Positions 8,661-17,397 of a DNA stretch of 64,000 nucleotides are shown here, piece after piece. The DNA lies in the NCBI GenBank assembly GCA_016931515.1, contig JAFGEQ010000006.1, forward strand, positions 88,649 to 152,648, in the 5' to 3' direction. The notes beneath the pieces are model-generated. The model searched no databases. It was given only the letters and a program-made list of their open reading frames with translations, and was not told the DNA's origin. Made by a program: the position numbers and the translations under genes. The DNA comes from a candidate division CSSED10-310 bacterium (GTDB taxonomy: Bacteria; CSSED10-310). The first letter of the stretch is position 1. Each line of letters starts with the position of its first letter.

Positions 8661-9804
8661 CAGAAGTCTCTCCTGACCTTGAACAATTGCGATCCGAGTC
8701 AAGTCGCAAATCAGCAGTCAACTCCCGAATTACGGAATCCCATGTGATCAATTCCGCTCTGGCGCGCGCGCGCCGGCCGAACTCAGGATCGGATTGCCGA
8801 TTTTCGTACCATCGATCAATCTCTATAGCCAATGCATCCGGATCCGGTTGACCAATATAACCGGTCATCTGATGCTCCACGAACTCCAGCACACCTCCGG
8901 AATCGCTCGCCGTGATAACCGGCTTCCCGGACAGGAAGGCTTCAAGCGTGACGTAGCCATAGTCTTCATCAAGCGGAGCGTACCAAACAGCCCCGCATCG
9001 ACTGTACTGATCCAGCAACTCCTCATCCGATATAAAACCTTTAAAAACGATACGATCACCAATACCCATCTCGGACGCCATTCCGATGAGTGTCTTTTCC
9101 ATCGGGCCGGAACCCGCGACAATCGCTCTTACCGGATGCCTCGTTTTTGCCATGGCCCTGATCAGCAGATCAATCCTTTTATTGAGTTCCAGTCTGCTGG
9201 CGGTGAAGATATAGTCGCCGTAAGCCATCGTATGGTACCGTCCTGTCAGAGGCGGGGGATGGTACAGTGGCGTGCTGTCGATATCCAGATATCGATGCAT
9301 TCGATCTACTACATTTTGAGAATTGGCATAGATTCGGCGACATTCTTTCAGAGATTTGGAGTCGATGTCATAAAGGATTTTCCTGACTTCATCATCATCC
9401 GGCAAATCCGTAAAATCCGAATATTGCGTATTGAGAAAGTCATAGGCCTGCCGGTGCTGATGCAGAACCCAGGCCACTTTTCTGGGATGCCTTACACAAT
9501 AGGAAGGGAAGCGGGTAACGATAGCCAGATCAATCGGTAAACCATAGGACTGAGTCAAATCCAGTAATCTCCATGCCACTGCATCATTAATCATTTGCCG
9601 GACCGGATGCCATCGAAATGGAAGTTTGACAATATCGACCAGATAATCTCGTCGGACGAGTTCCCGTCGCAAGGACTCGATATGACTTTCTGCACCACCG
9701 GACACGAAAGGGACCTGGACAGCACAAATAATGATACGGGGTTGACGATCGACAGGCGGAGGACAACTCAAGGGTTCATAACCGCGGAAACGAGGCTCAC
9801 TCAC
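8650..9804 (-). CDS. GT4-family glycosyltransferase
   Basis: About 384 residues with a GT-B fold: PFVSGGAESHIESL near the N-terminus, FTASRLELNKRIDLLI at the start of the C-terminal half, then VAGSGP, VKFGF-like FKGFIS and the donor-binding DEDYGYVTLEAFLSGKPVI. The retained E-x7-E spacing marks a typical retaining GT4. The start is a GTG at 9804 that overlaps the stop of the methyltransferase gene as GTGA and has CCGGAGG upstream. An in-frame ATG at 9846 would intrude 46 bases into that gene. Probable role: adding a residue to the O-polysaccharide that the Wzm/Wzt pair exports. Confidence 0.87.
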   Translation of the reverse strand: MSEPRFRGYEPLSCPPPVDRQPRIIICAVQVPFVSGGAESHIESLRRELVRRDYLVDIVKLPFRWHPVRQMINDAVAWRLLDLTQSYGLPIDLAIVTRFPSYCVRHPRKVAWVLHQHRQAYDFLNTQYSDFTDLPDDDEVRKILYDIDSKSLKECRRIYANSQNVVDRMHRYLDIDSTPLYHPPPLTGRYHTMAYGDYIFTASRLELNKRIDLLIRAMAKTRHPVRAIVAGSGPMEKTLIGMASEMGIGDRIVFKGFISDEELLDQYSRCGAVWYAPLDEDYGYVTLEAFLSGKPVITASDSGGVLEFVEHQMTGYIGQPDPDALAIEIDRWYENRQSDPEFGRRARARAELITWDSVIRELTADLRLDSDRNCSRSGETSVES

Positions 9805-11294
9805 GGCCCGGCCTCCGGTTTCCGTGCATAGATAACGATGTCGCAAGGGGCATAGATAAAATCGAAAAGGTGCTCCAGAGCGACTGATACGTCGCGAATC
9901 GTTTCGAATATTGTATCGGTACCGGGATTATCCGGGAGATCCGGCAATCGAGGTCTGTCGATCATTGGAACGGGTGATCGATAGGTCAGCGTCACTTTGT
10001 CAAAACCGGCTATTTCAACAAAAAACTTGTACGTTTCCGGGTGAATCGGTGGATGATGAGTTGGGTCTTTATAATAATGATTCAGGAGAGCATAGGGTGA
10101 TGCGGCGTTAATGGTCTCGAGAATCAGAACTCCACCGGGTTTGAGAGACTTAAATGCTTCCTGGAGCCATTGATGAATCAGGCGTGCTGGAAGATGTTCA
10201 ATAACCTGACCGGCAAAGATACCTCCCAAAGTGTTCGGATCACATGCCTTGAGGTATTGGAGAGTTTCACTGCAAACCACTTCCAACCCTTTGTTTTTAC
10301 AGATCTCCACCATATCCGGATTTGAATCGATACCCCGGGATGGAATATGGTCGTTTTTCAAAAGTTCAAGGAATTCGCCACGCCCGCATCCGATATCGAG
10401 AACCGGAACGTTGTCCTTAAAAAACGAGAGATATTCAGCCTGTTTTTCCCGAATGAACGACTCTGAACCGCGGCCCTGTGTTTCAAAAAGGTAATACGCA
10501 TAAGAACCTCCGGCAGCTTCTGTTGAGCCGGCCGGATCCTTGTCAGGTGATTGACTCGATTCTTGTTGAGGTTTTTCTTGTCGCAGAATCTGTTCCAATT
10601 TCCGATGCTGAAGCGCAAGCCCTCTTCTCAATTCATTCTCCATGTCATTCACGCGATTGATGCAATCCTCAAAGGCGGTGGTCGCGTTGTGCAACCAGTT
10701 TGCAATCTCGGTTTGCCGTCGATCGATGCCTTCATGAATGACATCCATTCGATCTTTCAGATATCTCGAATGTCTCTCGATGGAATACCTGATTTTTTCA
10801 TCGATCACCGGGACAAGTTTCTGACCGAAAACGGCAACATCCGAATTGAACGATTCCTGTTTTCCGGCGAAGACACGGGCTTTATGGTTGAGTGAATTGA
10901 TCGTCCGCGTCATCATCGAAAGGGTCTGTTGAATGTCATCATACTCGGGGCGGATACCCGCCAGTACAAATTTGCGGATGAATCCTTTCAACAGGGATCC
11001 GAAACCTTTTCGATGAACCGGATGAGACAGTCGCGTCATGGTCCGATTCAAAGCATCGAGTGTTTCATCAAGGTCCTGCGTATTGTGATATTCAGATGCA
11101 GTTGCAATTCCCGCATCAATTGAATCGAGCGAGGTTTCATAGTCAAGTCTCACTGGGCTGAAATACTGTTTATCGGTATCCGGATCCGGTTCTTTGAGGT
11201 CCTTTTTCGGGAGTAGACCCATGTATTCGTCGGGATGATCCTTTCTCGCTTCCTCAATTCTTTTCCTTATTCTATCCGACAGCGATTCAGTCAT
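9801..11294 (-). CDS. coiled-coil SAM-dependent methyltransferase of the O-polysaccharide operon
   Basis: This 497-residue protein has a long charged helical N-terminal half (about 60-270) with coiled-coil character. A class I methyltransferase domain follows: SAM motif VLDIGCGRGEF near residue 300, acidic loop RGIDSNPDMVE, motif II GIFAGQVIEHLP and LKPGGVLILET. A short C-terminal segment ends the protein. Methyltransferases next to Wzt genes often cap the non-reducing end of the glycan and so set chain length; in WbdD a coiled coil acts as a ruler. The same logic is plausible here but is inference. Its ATG overlaps the wzt stop as ATGA. Confidence 0.8.
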   Translation of the reverse strand: MTESLSDRIRKRIEEARKDHPDEYMGLLPKKDLKEPDPDTDKQYFSPVRLDYETSLDSIDAGIATASEYHNTQDLDETLDALNRTMTRLSHPVHRKGFGSLLKGFIRKFVLAGIRPEYDDIQQTLSMMTRTINSLNHKARVFAGKQESFNSDVAVFGQKLVPVIDEKIRYSIERHSRYLKDRMDVIHEGIDRRQTEIANWLHNATTAFEDCINRVNDMENELRRGLALQHRKLEQILRQEKPQQESSQSPDKDPAGSTEAAGGSYAYYLFETQGRGSESFIREKQAEYLSFFKDNVPVLDIGCGRGEFLELLKNDHIPSRGIDSNPDMVEICKNKGLEVVCSETLQYLKACDPNTLGGIFAGQVIEHLPARLIHQWLQEAFKSLKPGGVLILETINAASPYALLNHYYKDPTHHPPIHPETYKFFVEIAGFDKVTLTYRSPVPMIDRPRLPDLPDNPGTDTIFETIRDVSVALEHLFDFIYAPCDIVIYARKPEAGP

Positions 11295-12709
11295 TTGGTC
11301 TCTCCACTTTCTTCCATTTCATCGTTTGAATCCAGCAGACTCATCCTGATGGGATCCCCAATCTGTTTGACGTCGAGTCCGGGACCATGGAATGTCCAAT
11401 CATGATCGGGACGGAAAATGCCAGATTCGCCCTGGTTCGATCGGAAAGCGATTCTGTACATCCGGCTGTGGAAATCATAAGGTGAAGAATCAACACCATG
11501 TACTGCGACATCGATCAAATAAGTGTTTTGAATCAAGTTTAATTGTGGAAAGCGAATCCGGATTTTCCCCGTTCCTTCTTCGACGTTGATAGTATATCGT
11601 TCGATATCCGTATTGCTGCCATAGCACCAGGTGCCGTCCTGCAGGTAAAATCCGACCCCGAACACAACAGCACTGATTGTTTCCTTTGCCTGATATTGAA
11701 TCTCGAACAGCACATCTTCGCCGGTTAAGAAAAGATACCGCTCATGCTCCGTTGCATCCAAAATGCGAAACCTGGTTATTTCTATTTTGCGATTTCCCCA
11801 TCGTTTCCCGGTTTGCTCACCGCCAATCGGGATGATCTCAACAGGTGATTCGCCCTGATCACATTCACTCTTCGCATCGTCCTGAACCTGGCGATCAAGC
11901 GCTTCCTGAATCTGTTCGTGCTCAGTCGCATAGCGTTCCTCTTCCTTTCTGGCCACAGATAAAAGGTAGGCTCCGATAATCTCACGGGCAGGGCCCTCCG
12001 ATTTCTGTATTCCCTGTGATAACCAGACAGCTCTCGAGCACAATTTTTCTACAGCCCCAAGGTCGTGGGTGACGACTATAATAGTTTTCCCCCGTCGCTT
12101 GAAGTCAAAAATTCGTTCAAGGCATTTATGAACAAATGTCTGATCTCCGACTGCCAGCACTTCGTCGATCAGCAGAATATCCGGGTTGACATGTACGGCA
12201 ACAGCAAATCCCAAGCGCATAAACATGCCGGAGGAATATGTCCGGACCGGGTTATCTATAAAATCCCTCAAATCAGCGAAATCAACTATTTCATCAAATT
12301 TTTCTCGGATCTGCTGCTTTGTGAGACCCAGCATGATTCCATTGATAAATATGTTTTCTCTTCCAGAGATCTCCGGATGAAACCCCGCCCCCAATTCGAT
12401 CAGTGCGGATAAGCGACCGGTAACGGACACTCGACCTGTTGTCGGTTTTAAAATCCCGGCTATTATTTTCAGGACGGTTGACTTACCGGATCCATTGGAA
12501 CCGATAAAACCGATAGTCTCGCCTTTCCGAATCCTGACATCAACACCTTTCAAGGCCCAGAAAAGTCCGGGATCGACCTCTGTGTTTTTTTGCTTCAGTT
12601 TCCACAAGTCCCGTATCAACGTGCTCTTGAGTGTCAGGAACTGGTGTCGTTTACTGTGTTTCTTGAAGGCTTTGGTGATACTGTCCAGCTCAACGACGTA
12701 ACGATTCAT
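11291..12709 (-). CDS. wzt: O-polysaccharide ABC transporter ATP-binding protein with Wzt C-terminal domain
   Basis: 472 residues. The nucleotide-binding domain has Walker A GSNGSGKST (70-78), signature YSSGM (158-162) where most ABC proteins have LSGG, Walker B ILLIDE (178-183) and switch histidine VVTHD. This form is typical of the teichoate/O-antigen exporter group. Residues from about 300 form the beta-sandwich Wzt_C domain that, in characterised systems, recognises the modified end of the glycan. A charged linker of about 50 residues separates the two. The start overlaps the wzm stop as TAATG, so translation is coupled. Confidence 0.93.
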   Translation of the reverse strand: MNRYVVELDSITKAFKKHSKRHQFLTLKSTLIRDLWKLKQKNTEVDPGLFWALKGVDVRIRKGETIGFIGSNGSGKSTVLKIIAGILKPTTGRVSVTGRLSALIELGAGFHPEISGRENIFINGIMLGLTKQQIREKFDEIVDFADLRDFIDNPVRTYSSGMFMRLGFAVAVHVNPDILLIDEVLAVGDQTFVHKCLERIFDFKRRGKTIIVVTHDLGAVEKLCSRAVWLSQGIQKSEGPAREIIGAYLLSVARKEEERYATEHEQIQEALDRQVQDDAKSECDQGESPVEIIPIGGEQTGKRWGNRKIEITRFRILDATEHERYLFLTGEDVLFEIQYQAKETISAVVFGVGFYLQDGTWCYGSNTDIERYTINVEEGTGKIRIRFPQLNLIQNTYLIDVAVHGVDSSPYDFHSRMYRIAFRSNQGESGIFRPDHDWTFHGPGLDVKQIGDPIRMSLLDSNDEMEESGETK

Positions 12710-13530
12710 TAGATTTCCTCCGAAAAACCGGTCTTCAATCTATTGAAAACCCGCCAGGAAACCATTAACAGAATCACTGAAAAGCCCAACACCGCTCCAA
12801 GCCCGAGCCACGGTATCGGCAGATTGAAAATTTCAGATCCACGGTCAGTCATATTTTGAAGAAAGATTCTGTGGTAGGATTCCATGATATGTTTCATGGG
12901 ATTCAGATTCATTATGATGGACAAAATTGCGGGTTTTGAAGCAAGGTTCAGATCACTCAGGTTGTAGACGATCGGGCTCATGAAAAACCACAGAGTCACG
13001 ATATTCGTCAGGATTTGCTGGATATCCCGCAGGTGAACCGAGAGTGCAGAGAGTGCCAGCACAAGTCCGAAAGTGAAAACAAACTGGATAACGATAATCA
13101 GCGGAAAGACAAGGATATTCAGGCCCGGAATGATTCTGTAAATGATTAGAAATCCAGCTAGAATCGGAAGACCGAAACAGAAATGTATCAGGTTTGAAAT
13201 GACAACGACGAGAGGAAGTATCTCCGCTGGAAACATTACTTTTTTAACAAGGTTGGCACCTGAAATAATAGATCCGCAGCCTTCGAGCAGGCTGGCTGAA
13301 AACCACAGCCATGGCAGGAGACCACAGAACAGATATACATGGTAGTGTTCCATCCCGTTTCTCAGATAGATGGAAAAAACGAGCCAATAAACAAGCATCA
13401 TAAGAAAAGGATTCAGCATGGACCACATGAAACCAAGGACTGATCCCCGATATCGAGCCTTTAGGTCCCGTGAGACAAGGACGACAATAAGGGCACGGTA
13501 ACGATATAATTCACGAATTGAGTTCAGCAC
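12709..13530 (-). CDS. wzm: O-polysaccharide ABC transporter permease
   Basis: 273 residues with six predicted membrane helices and the ABC-2 permease features: a cytosolic amphipathic start with LVSRDLKARYRGS, GFMWSMLNPFLMML, and an LNPMKHIMESYHRIF loop between the last helices. It would form the membrane channel that flips undecaprenyl-linked polysaccharide across the inner membrane using Wzt as the motor. The start is GTG at 13530 with AAGGAG six bases upstream. It is the first gene of the six-gene minus-strand operon ending at 4784. Confidence 0.93.
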   Translation of the reverse strand: MLNSIRELYRYRALIVVLVSRDLKARYRGSVLGFMWSMLNPFLMMLVYWLVFSIYLRNGMEHYHVYLFCGLLPWLWFSASLLEGCGSIISGANLVKKVMFPAEILPLVVVISNLIHFCFGLPILAGFLIIYRIIPGLNILVFPLIIVIQFVFTFGLVLALSALSVHLRDIQQILTNIVTLWFFMSPIVYNLSDLNLASKPAILSIIMNLNPMKHIMESYHRIFLQNMTDRGSEIFNLPIPWLGLGAVLGFSVILLMVSWRVFNRLKTGFSEEI

Positions 13531-13568
13531 GGTCTCTCCTTCATTCCGACTTCGCTGCGGAACGAGTT

Positions 13569-13597
13569 AATGTACAGCGATCCTCTTCAGTATTCAA
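13569..13597 (-). promoter_or_regulatory. candidate promoter of the wzm operon
   Basis: On the minus strand TTGAAT (13597-13592), 17 bases, then TACATT (13574-13569); both hexamers match four of six consensus bases. It lies about 38 bases before the wzm GTG. Confidence 0.4.
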
Positions 13598-13752
13598 GAT
13601 TGCCATTTTCAGACACCATCCAGGCGCAGGCTTTAAATCAGAACAGGGAGAGATCTGAGGCATCCTTGGAACTGGATTTTCCACATCACTTTATATATAG
13701 TTAAAGCAAGGAGTCAGAAATGAGGGTTCCCCAATTGATAAGGAGATGTAGC

Positions 13753-15000
13753 ATGAAGAAGTTTCTCACGATTAGTCTTATGTGTTGTTTCAGTTCACTT
13801 GCATTTGCCGGATGGCAACCGGTCGCTTCCCCGGTCACAGCTCATCTCAGAAGTGTTTGTCAAGTCGCTCCCACCAGCGTTTTTGCAGCTGGTTCCGACG
13901 GTACTATTATTCAATATGATGGTATTGAATGGACGGAAATGGAGAGTGGTTCGGACAAGAACCTTAACACAATTGCAATGATCAATGCGAACGAAGGTTG
14001 GGCAGCCGGTGTCGAGGGTATTCTATTGCGATGCACGGCCGGGGTTTGGGCGGTATTTCCGACCGGTACGGAATCACGCACTTTTAATTCCATATTGGGT
14101 TTCGCAACCGATGATGTCTACTTCCTGAGTTACTCGCTGGTCGAAGGCAGCACTTTGCATCACTGGGATGGGGCGGATCTATCCGATATGCAAACCTTTT
14201 CGGACAATATGACATGTCTTGCCGGAGACGGTCCGGATAATCTATGGGTATCGGGCGGCACCAACGCCATTTTCCATTGGAACGGGACCACATGGGACTC
14301 CTCCATGAGCGCCCTGCCTGAAACAACGAAAATTTTCAGTATCGTCCTGAATGAGTATGGGAACCCCGTCGTCACAGGTGTTCGGCTTCCCAGTTGGGAT
14401 GTTGATATGATTCTTGAATACACACCGGGATCGGGATGGTCTCAGGTGTTCAGTGGATATGAAAAACGGATCATCACCTGTGCTATCAACGACAAACGGG
14501 GTTTTGCCATGGGAGCGTCCGGACGCGTGATCGAAGATACGATTTTCGGCTGGCAGGAAATCACGGGACCGGTCAATGTACAGATCAACGATGTCATCCT
14601 GCCCAATATGGCGGAGGGCTGGGCGGTGACGGATCAGGGAGGCATTCTCCGCTATGAGCAGCCATCCATCAACCTGATCATGAATTCAAACGAGATCAAC
14701 AGTGCGGACACTTTTGAAGTTCAATTGGAACTGCTGAATCCCGGAACCGCGATCAACAATGTTATGGAGATCGCATTTCTGGATGTTTATGGATTCTTAT
14801 GGTTCTGGCCATCGTGGTCGTCCGATTTTGATTACCAGATGATTAACATGCCGGCTGATTATCATGAATCGATGGTCCTGTTCTCATTCGAATGGCCGAA
14901 TGGAGCGGGTACTGGCGGAGCAGCACTCTGGGCAGCGCTTTTAGATTCACAGAACAACATCCTGGGGTACGATATCGAGGATTTCATGTGGATTGATTAG
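13753..15000 (+). CDS. secreted beta-propeller-like protein with FWPxW C-terminal domain
   Basis: About 415 residues with a cleavable signal peptide (MKKFLTISLMCCF...LAFA). The body is a run of repeated strands with the pattern of Ycf48/photosystem-assembly-like propellers (VFAAGSDGTIIQYDG, EGWAAGVEGILLR, DNLWVSGGTNAIFHW, EGWAVTDQGGILRY). The last 110 residues form a separate domain with LLNPGTAIN and a tryptophan-rich FLWFWPSW core; the beta-helix protein at 58761-60233 carries the same domain. It probably works outside the cytoplasm or on the cell surface. The ATG at 13753 has AAGGAG behind it, but an in-frame ATG at 13720 has its own good ribosome-binding site. Confidence 0.7.
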   Translation: MKKFLTISLMCCFSSLAFAGWQPVASPVTAHLRSVCQVAPTSVFAAGSDGTIIQYDGIEWTEMESGSDKNLNTIAMINANEGWAAGVEGILLRCTAGVWAVFPTGTESRTFNSILGFATDDVYFLSYSLVEGSTLHHWDGADLSDMQTFSDNMTCLAGDGPDNLWVSGGTNAIFHWNGTTWDSSMSALPETTKIFSIVLNEYGNPVVTGVRLPSWDVDMILEYTPGSGWSQVFSGYEKRIITCAINDKRGFAMGASGRVIEDTIFGWQEITGPVNVQINDVILPNMAEGWAVTDQGGILRYEQPSINLIMNSNEINSADTFEVQLELLNPGTAINNVMEIAFLDVYGFLWFWPSWSSDFDYQMINMPADYHESMVLFSFEWPNGAGTGGAALWAALLDSQNNILGYDIEDFMWID

Positions 15001-16493
15001 CCCGGAAAGAACAGTTTTAAAGTTATCGAGAGAATTGATGCGATCCAACCAGGCAGATTGAGATACAGGTTATCGCAAAGAACGCACCAGCCGGATTTAG
15101 CAAGGCGCTTTTTTTGAAAAACAGCAAAGCCCGCAGGAATGATAATCAAGGCTGCGACAGAAGGCGACCGCGTGGCAGCAATCATACTTGCAACTGTAAT
15201 CGCGCCCATACCAATCGACAACCAGGATAATGCAGTCGATGCAGCATCTCTGATCAGTGCAGGCAGTGTCGGTAAACCGGAAATTCTATCGGCCTGAACA
15301 TGAAGGCAATCGAACAGCAGCAGCCGGCTGAAATATGTACTGGCAATGAAAAATCCGACTGACAGAATATGGCCTGTGGAGTATTTTGGATCCAGAATTA
15401 CCGGAGTAATCGACAGAAGAGTCAGTAGCCCGATAAATACCATATCGATAGCCGGATTTAGACGTTTACCGAAGGTTCTCCACAACCCCGTCAAACATGC
15501 TACGGTGATTGCTATAATCCAGGGTGGATGACCTGTAATTGAATACATCGCCGAAAAGCATATCAATCCGATACCCAGAGCCCATGTTACGGGATGTCGT
15601 ACAAATTCGCACAGCAGGTTGAAGCCGCCGGCGATAACAGGTCCCGTTTGCTCCCATCCCAGAACTCGGATTCGTTCGACCACATTGCCTATTACCCAGG
15701 CTGGCGTTGATGCTCCTGCCGTTATTCCCACCCGGTGAACGCCGACAAACCATGATGCATCGATATCTTCGACCGTCTGGATCATAATTGTTTTACAGTG
15801 TTTTCCGGCAATCTCAGCTAATCGTCGTGTATTCGCACTATGTTTCCCACCCACCACGATCATAATGTCTGATTCGACTGCCAGAGCGTGGGTTTCCCGT
15901 TGGCGTTCCGATGTGGCATCGCAGATCGTGTTGAATTCATGACAAATCGCAAATTTTCGCCGGATGATATCGACAGTTTGTGAAAAAACGAGAGGATCCT
16001 GCGTTGTTTGAGCGACCACACAAACTTCAGGACCCCATTGAAGCGCGCTTGCTTCCTGGGGTCCCGTCACCACAATACCTTTTTCGCCGCTATATCCCAG
16101 AAGCCCATCGACTTCCGCATGACCCCTGTCGCCGATAATGATAACCGGGCATCCCTTTCGCGAAAATTTCTTAACAATAGCTTGTACTTGTCCGACTTTG
16201 GGGCACGTTGCATCGCAAACGATTGCATTTTGTTCCTGAAGTTGTTTTCTTTTTTCCGGTGTCACACCATGTGCTCTGAGCACCACATGTTTGCCTTTAA
16301 TCTCTTCATCGTCGGCGAGCTCGTGTACCGCTCGTTTTTCTAATGCTTCCAGCACCTGTTCATTATGAATCAGGGGACCCAGAGTTCGAACGGGATCGAC
16401 CGTCTGATTTCTGATTTCGATTAATTTATCCAGAGCCTTACGGACACCGAAGCAGAAACCGGCACTGTCCGCGACACGAATTTTGAAGGGCAT
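14997..16493 (-). CDS. ispH: IspH (HMBPP reductase) fused to a UbiA-like membrane domain
   Basis: 498 residues; IspH alone is about 280-320. Residues 1-278 carry the three cluster-binding cysteines (C14 in CFGVRKA, C97 in DATCPK, C191 in CDATSERQ), the catalytic E127 (GHAEVDG), QTT and the substrate-binding KHSANT and ASTP motifs. This part reduces HMBPP to IPP and DMAPP, the last step of the MEP pathway. Residues 295-498 form six or seven membrane helices. DCLHVQADRISGLPTLP (395-411) matches the second aspartate motif of UbiA prenyltransferases, but the first motif (NDxxDxxxD) is not recognisable. GGGAGGG precedes the ATG. The fusion would tether isoprenoid synthesis to the membrane. Confidence 0.88.
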   Translation of the reverse strand: MPFKIRVADSAGFCFGVRKALDKLIEIRNQTVDPVRTLGPLIHNEQVLEALEKRAVHELADDEEIKGKHVVLRAHGVTPEKRKQLQEQNAIVCDATCPKVGQVQAIVKKFSRKGCPVIIIGDRGHAEVDGLLGYSGEKGIVVTGPQEASALQWGPEVCVVAQTTQDPLVFSQTVDIIRRKFAICHEFNTICDATSERQRETHALAVESDIMIVVGGKHSANTRRLAEIAGKHCKTIMIQTVEDIDASWFVGVHRVGITAGASTPAWVIGNVVERIRVLGWEQTGPVIAGGFNLLCEFVRHPVTWALGIGLICFSAMYSITGHPPWIIAITVACLTGLWRTFGKRLNPAIDMVFIGLLTLLSITPVILDPKYSTGHILSVGFFIASTYFSRLLLFDCLHVQADRISGLPTLPALIRDAASTALSWLSIGMGAITVASMIAATRSPSVAALIIIPAGFAVFQKKRLAKSGWCVLCDNLYLNLPGWIASILSITLKLFFPG

Positions 16494-16514
16494 AGAAACC
16501 CTCCCGGTTTATTC

Positions 16515-17159
16515 TTATTTAGGAGGTGGTCCGGGGATTGTCTTGGGTGATTCAGGCGATTTGAACGGGGGTTGAGTTTCAACAACGGGTTTCGGTTCCG
16601 GTGTGGCAACTTTGGTGATCGGTTCTTTTTTCTGATCTGACTGCTGCTTTTTCAAGGCCGCTTCCATATCGATGCGTCCTTTATACACAGCCCCGGATGC
16701 AACCACTACACGCGGTGCGATAATATCCCCCAGCATAGTGCCTGTGACATTAATAGAGATTTTCTGACGGGCTTCCACGTTGCCCTTCAAATCACCTTCC
16801 ACGGTGACCACATCGGCTTTAATATCACCCGTAACTGTTCCACCCTTACCGATAATAACCTCGTTCTGTACTTCCAGTGTACCTCTGAAATCTCCCTCAA
16901 CCCGGATGGAACCCTTACCTTGAACATTGCCTTCAAATACAAGATCTTTGCCGATTGTTGTGGATCCGCCTATGACGGATGACTTCATCGGATCCATCAT
17001 CGGTTGAGTTTGGATCGGTTGCCTTGGATGCACGATAGATGGGTTGGGTGCAGGAGTCGGGTGGGAGATCGACTCGGTGGATGGAGCCGTCATTCCCGAT
17101 TCCGGTTCATTGGGTCGGTTTTCCCTGTCTTTTTGCTGGGTTCGAAATATTGTCAACAT
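16515..17159 (-). CDS. bactofilin-family cytoskeletal protein
   Basis: 214 residues. The core (about 60-160) is the bactofilin beta-helix with its regular hydrophobic and glycine ladder (SVIGGSTTIGKDLVFEGNV, GDFRGTLEV, GTVTGDIKA, GDLKGNVEA, GTMLGDI). Proline-rich flexible ends flank it, as is usual for the family. Bactofilins self-assemble without nucleotide into filaments that position envelope-modifying enzymes. AAGGAGGG eight bases before the ATG sets the start. It lies 21 bases upstream of ispH on the same strand and just downstream of the tRNA gene. Confidence 0.9.
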   Translation of the reverse strand: MLTIFRTQQKDRENRPNEPESGMTAPSTESISHPTPAPNPSIVHPRQPIQTQPMMDPMKSSVIGGSTTIGKDLVFEGNVQGKGSIRVEGDFRGTLEVQNEVIIGKGGTVTGDIKADVVTVEGDLKGNVEARQKISINVTGTMLGDIIAPRVVVASGAVYKGRIDMEAALKKQQSDQKKEPITKVATPEPKPVVETQPPFKSPESPKTIPGPPPK

Positions 17160-17241
17160 GAAACAGACCCTCCTTGCAGGTCATTGATCTGGGTTCGTCT
17201 AAATGTCCGAGGACAGAATCAGCGCATCGTCACGCAAAAAA

Positions 17242-17314
17242 AGCGGGAAACGGGATTCGAACCCGCGACTTGCAGCTTGGGAAGCTGCCACTCTACCAAC
17301 TGAGTTACTCCCGC
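17242..17314 (-). tRNA. tRNA-Gly (anticodon CCC)
   Basis: Read on the minus strand from 17314 this 73-base gene folds as a complete cloverleaf: acceptor GCGGGAG pairs with TTCCCGC (one G-U), the D arm is CTCAGTTGGTAGAG, the anticodon arm is GCAGC-TTCCCAA-GCTGC with anticodon CCC, and the T arm is GCGGG-TTCGAAT-CCCGT. U73 as discriminator fits bacterial tRNA-Gly. CCA is not encoded; a run of T follows and may end transcription. Confidence 0.95.
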
Positions 17315-17338
17315 CGAATTCTATCCAGACCAATTGAA

Positions 17339-17367
17339 ACCTTACAGAGCCGGACATCCCTCGTCAA
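17339..17367 (-). promoter_or_regulatory. candidate promoter of tRNA-Gly
   Basis: On the minus strand TTGACG (17367-17362), a 17-base spacer, then TAAGGT (17344-17339), 25 bases before the tRNA 5' end. The -35 matches five of six positions, the -10 only three. Confidence 0.45.
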
Positions 17368-17397
17368 CAAGTTTTTTCATGTTTTCAACCGACGCTC

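Noticed and set aside
8759-8777. GC-alternating palindrome that looks like a Z-DNA or operator site
   Set aside because: It encodes the Arg-Ala repeat of the GT4 protein; codon choice explains it.
8794-9540. Long open frame (248 codons) on the plus strand opposite a GT4 gene
   Set aside because: It is antisense to a clear glycosyltransferase, has no ribosome-binding site and its translation has no recognisable domain.
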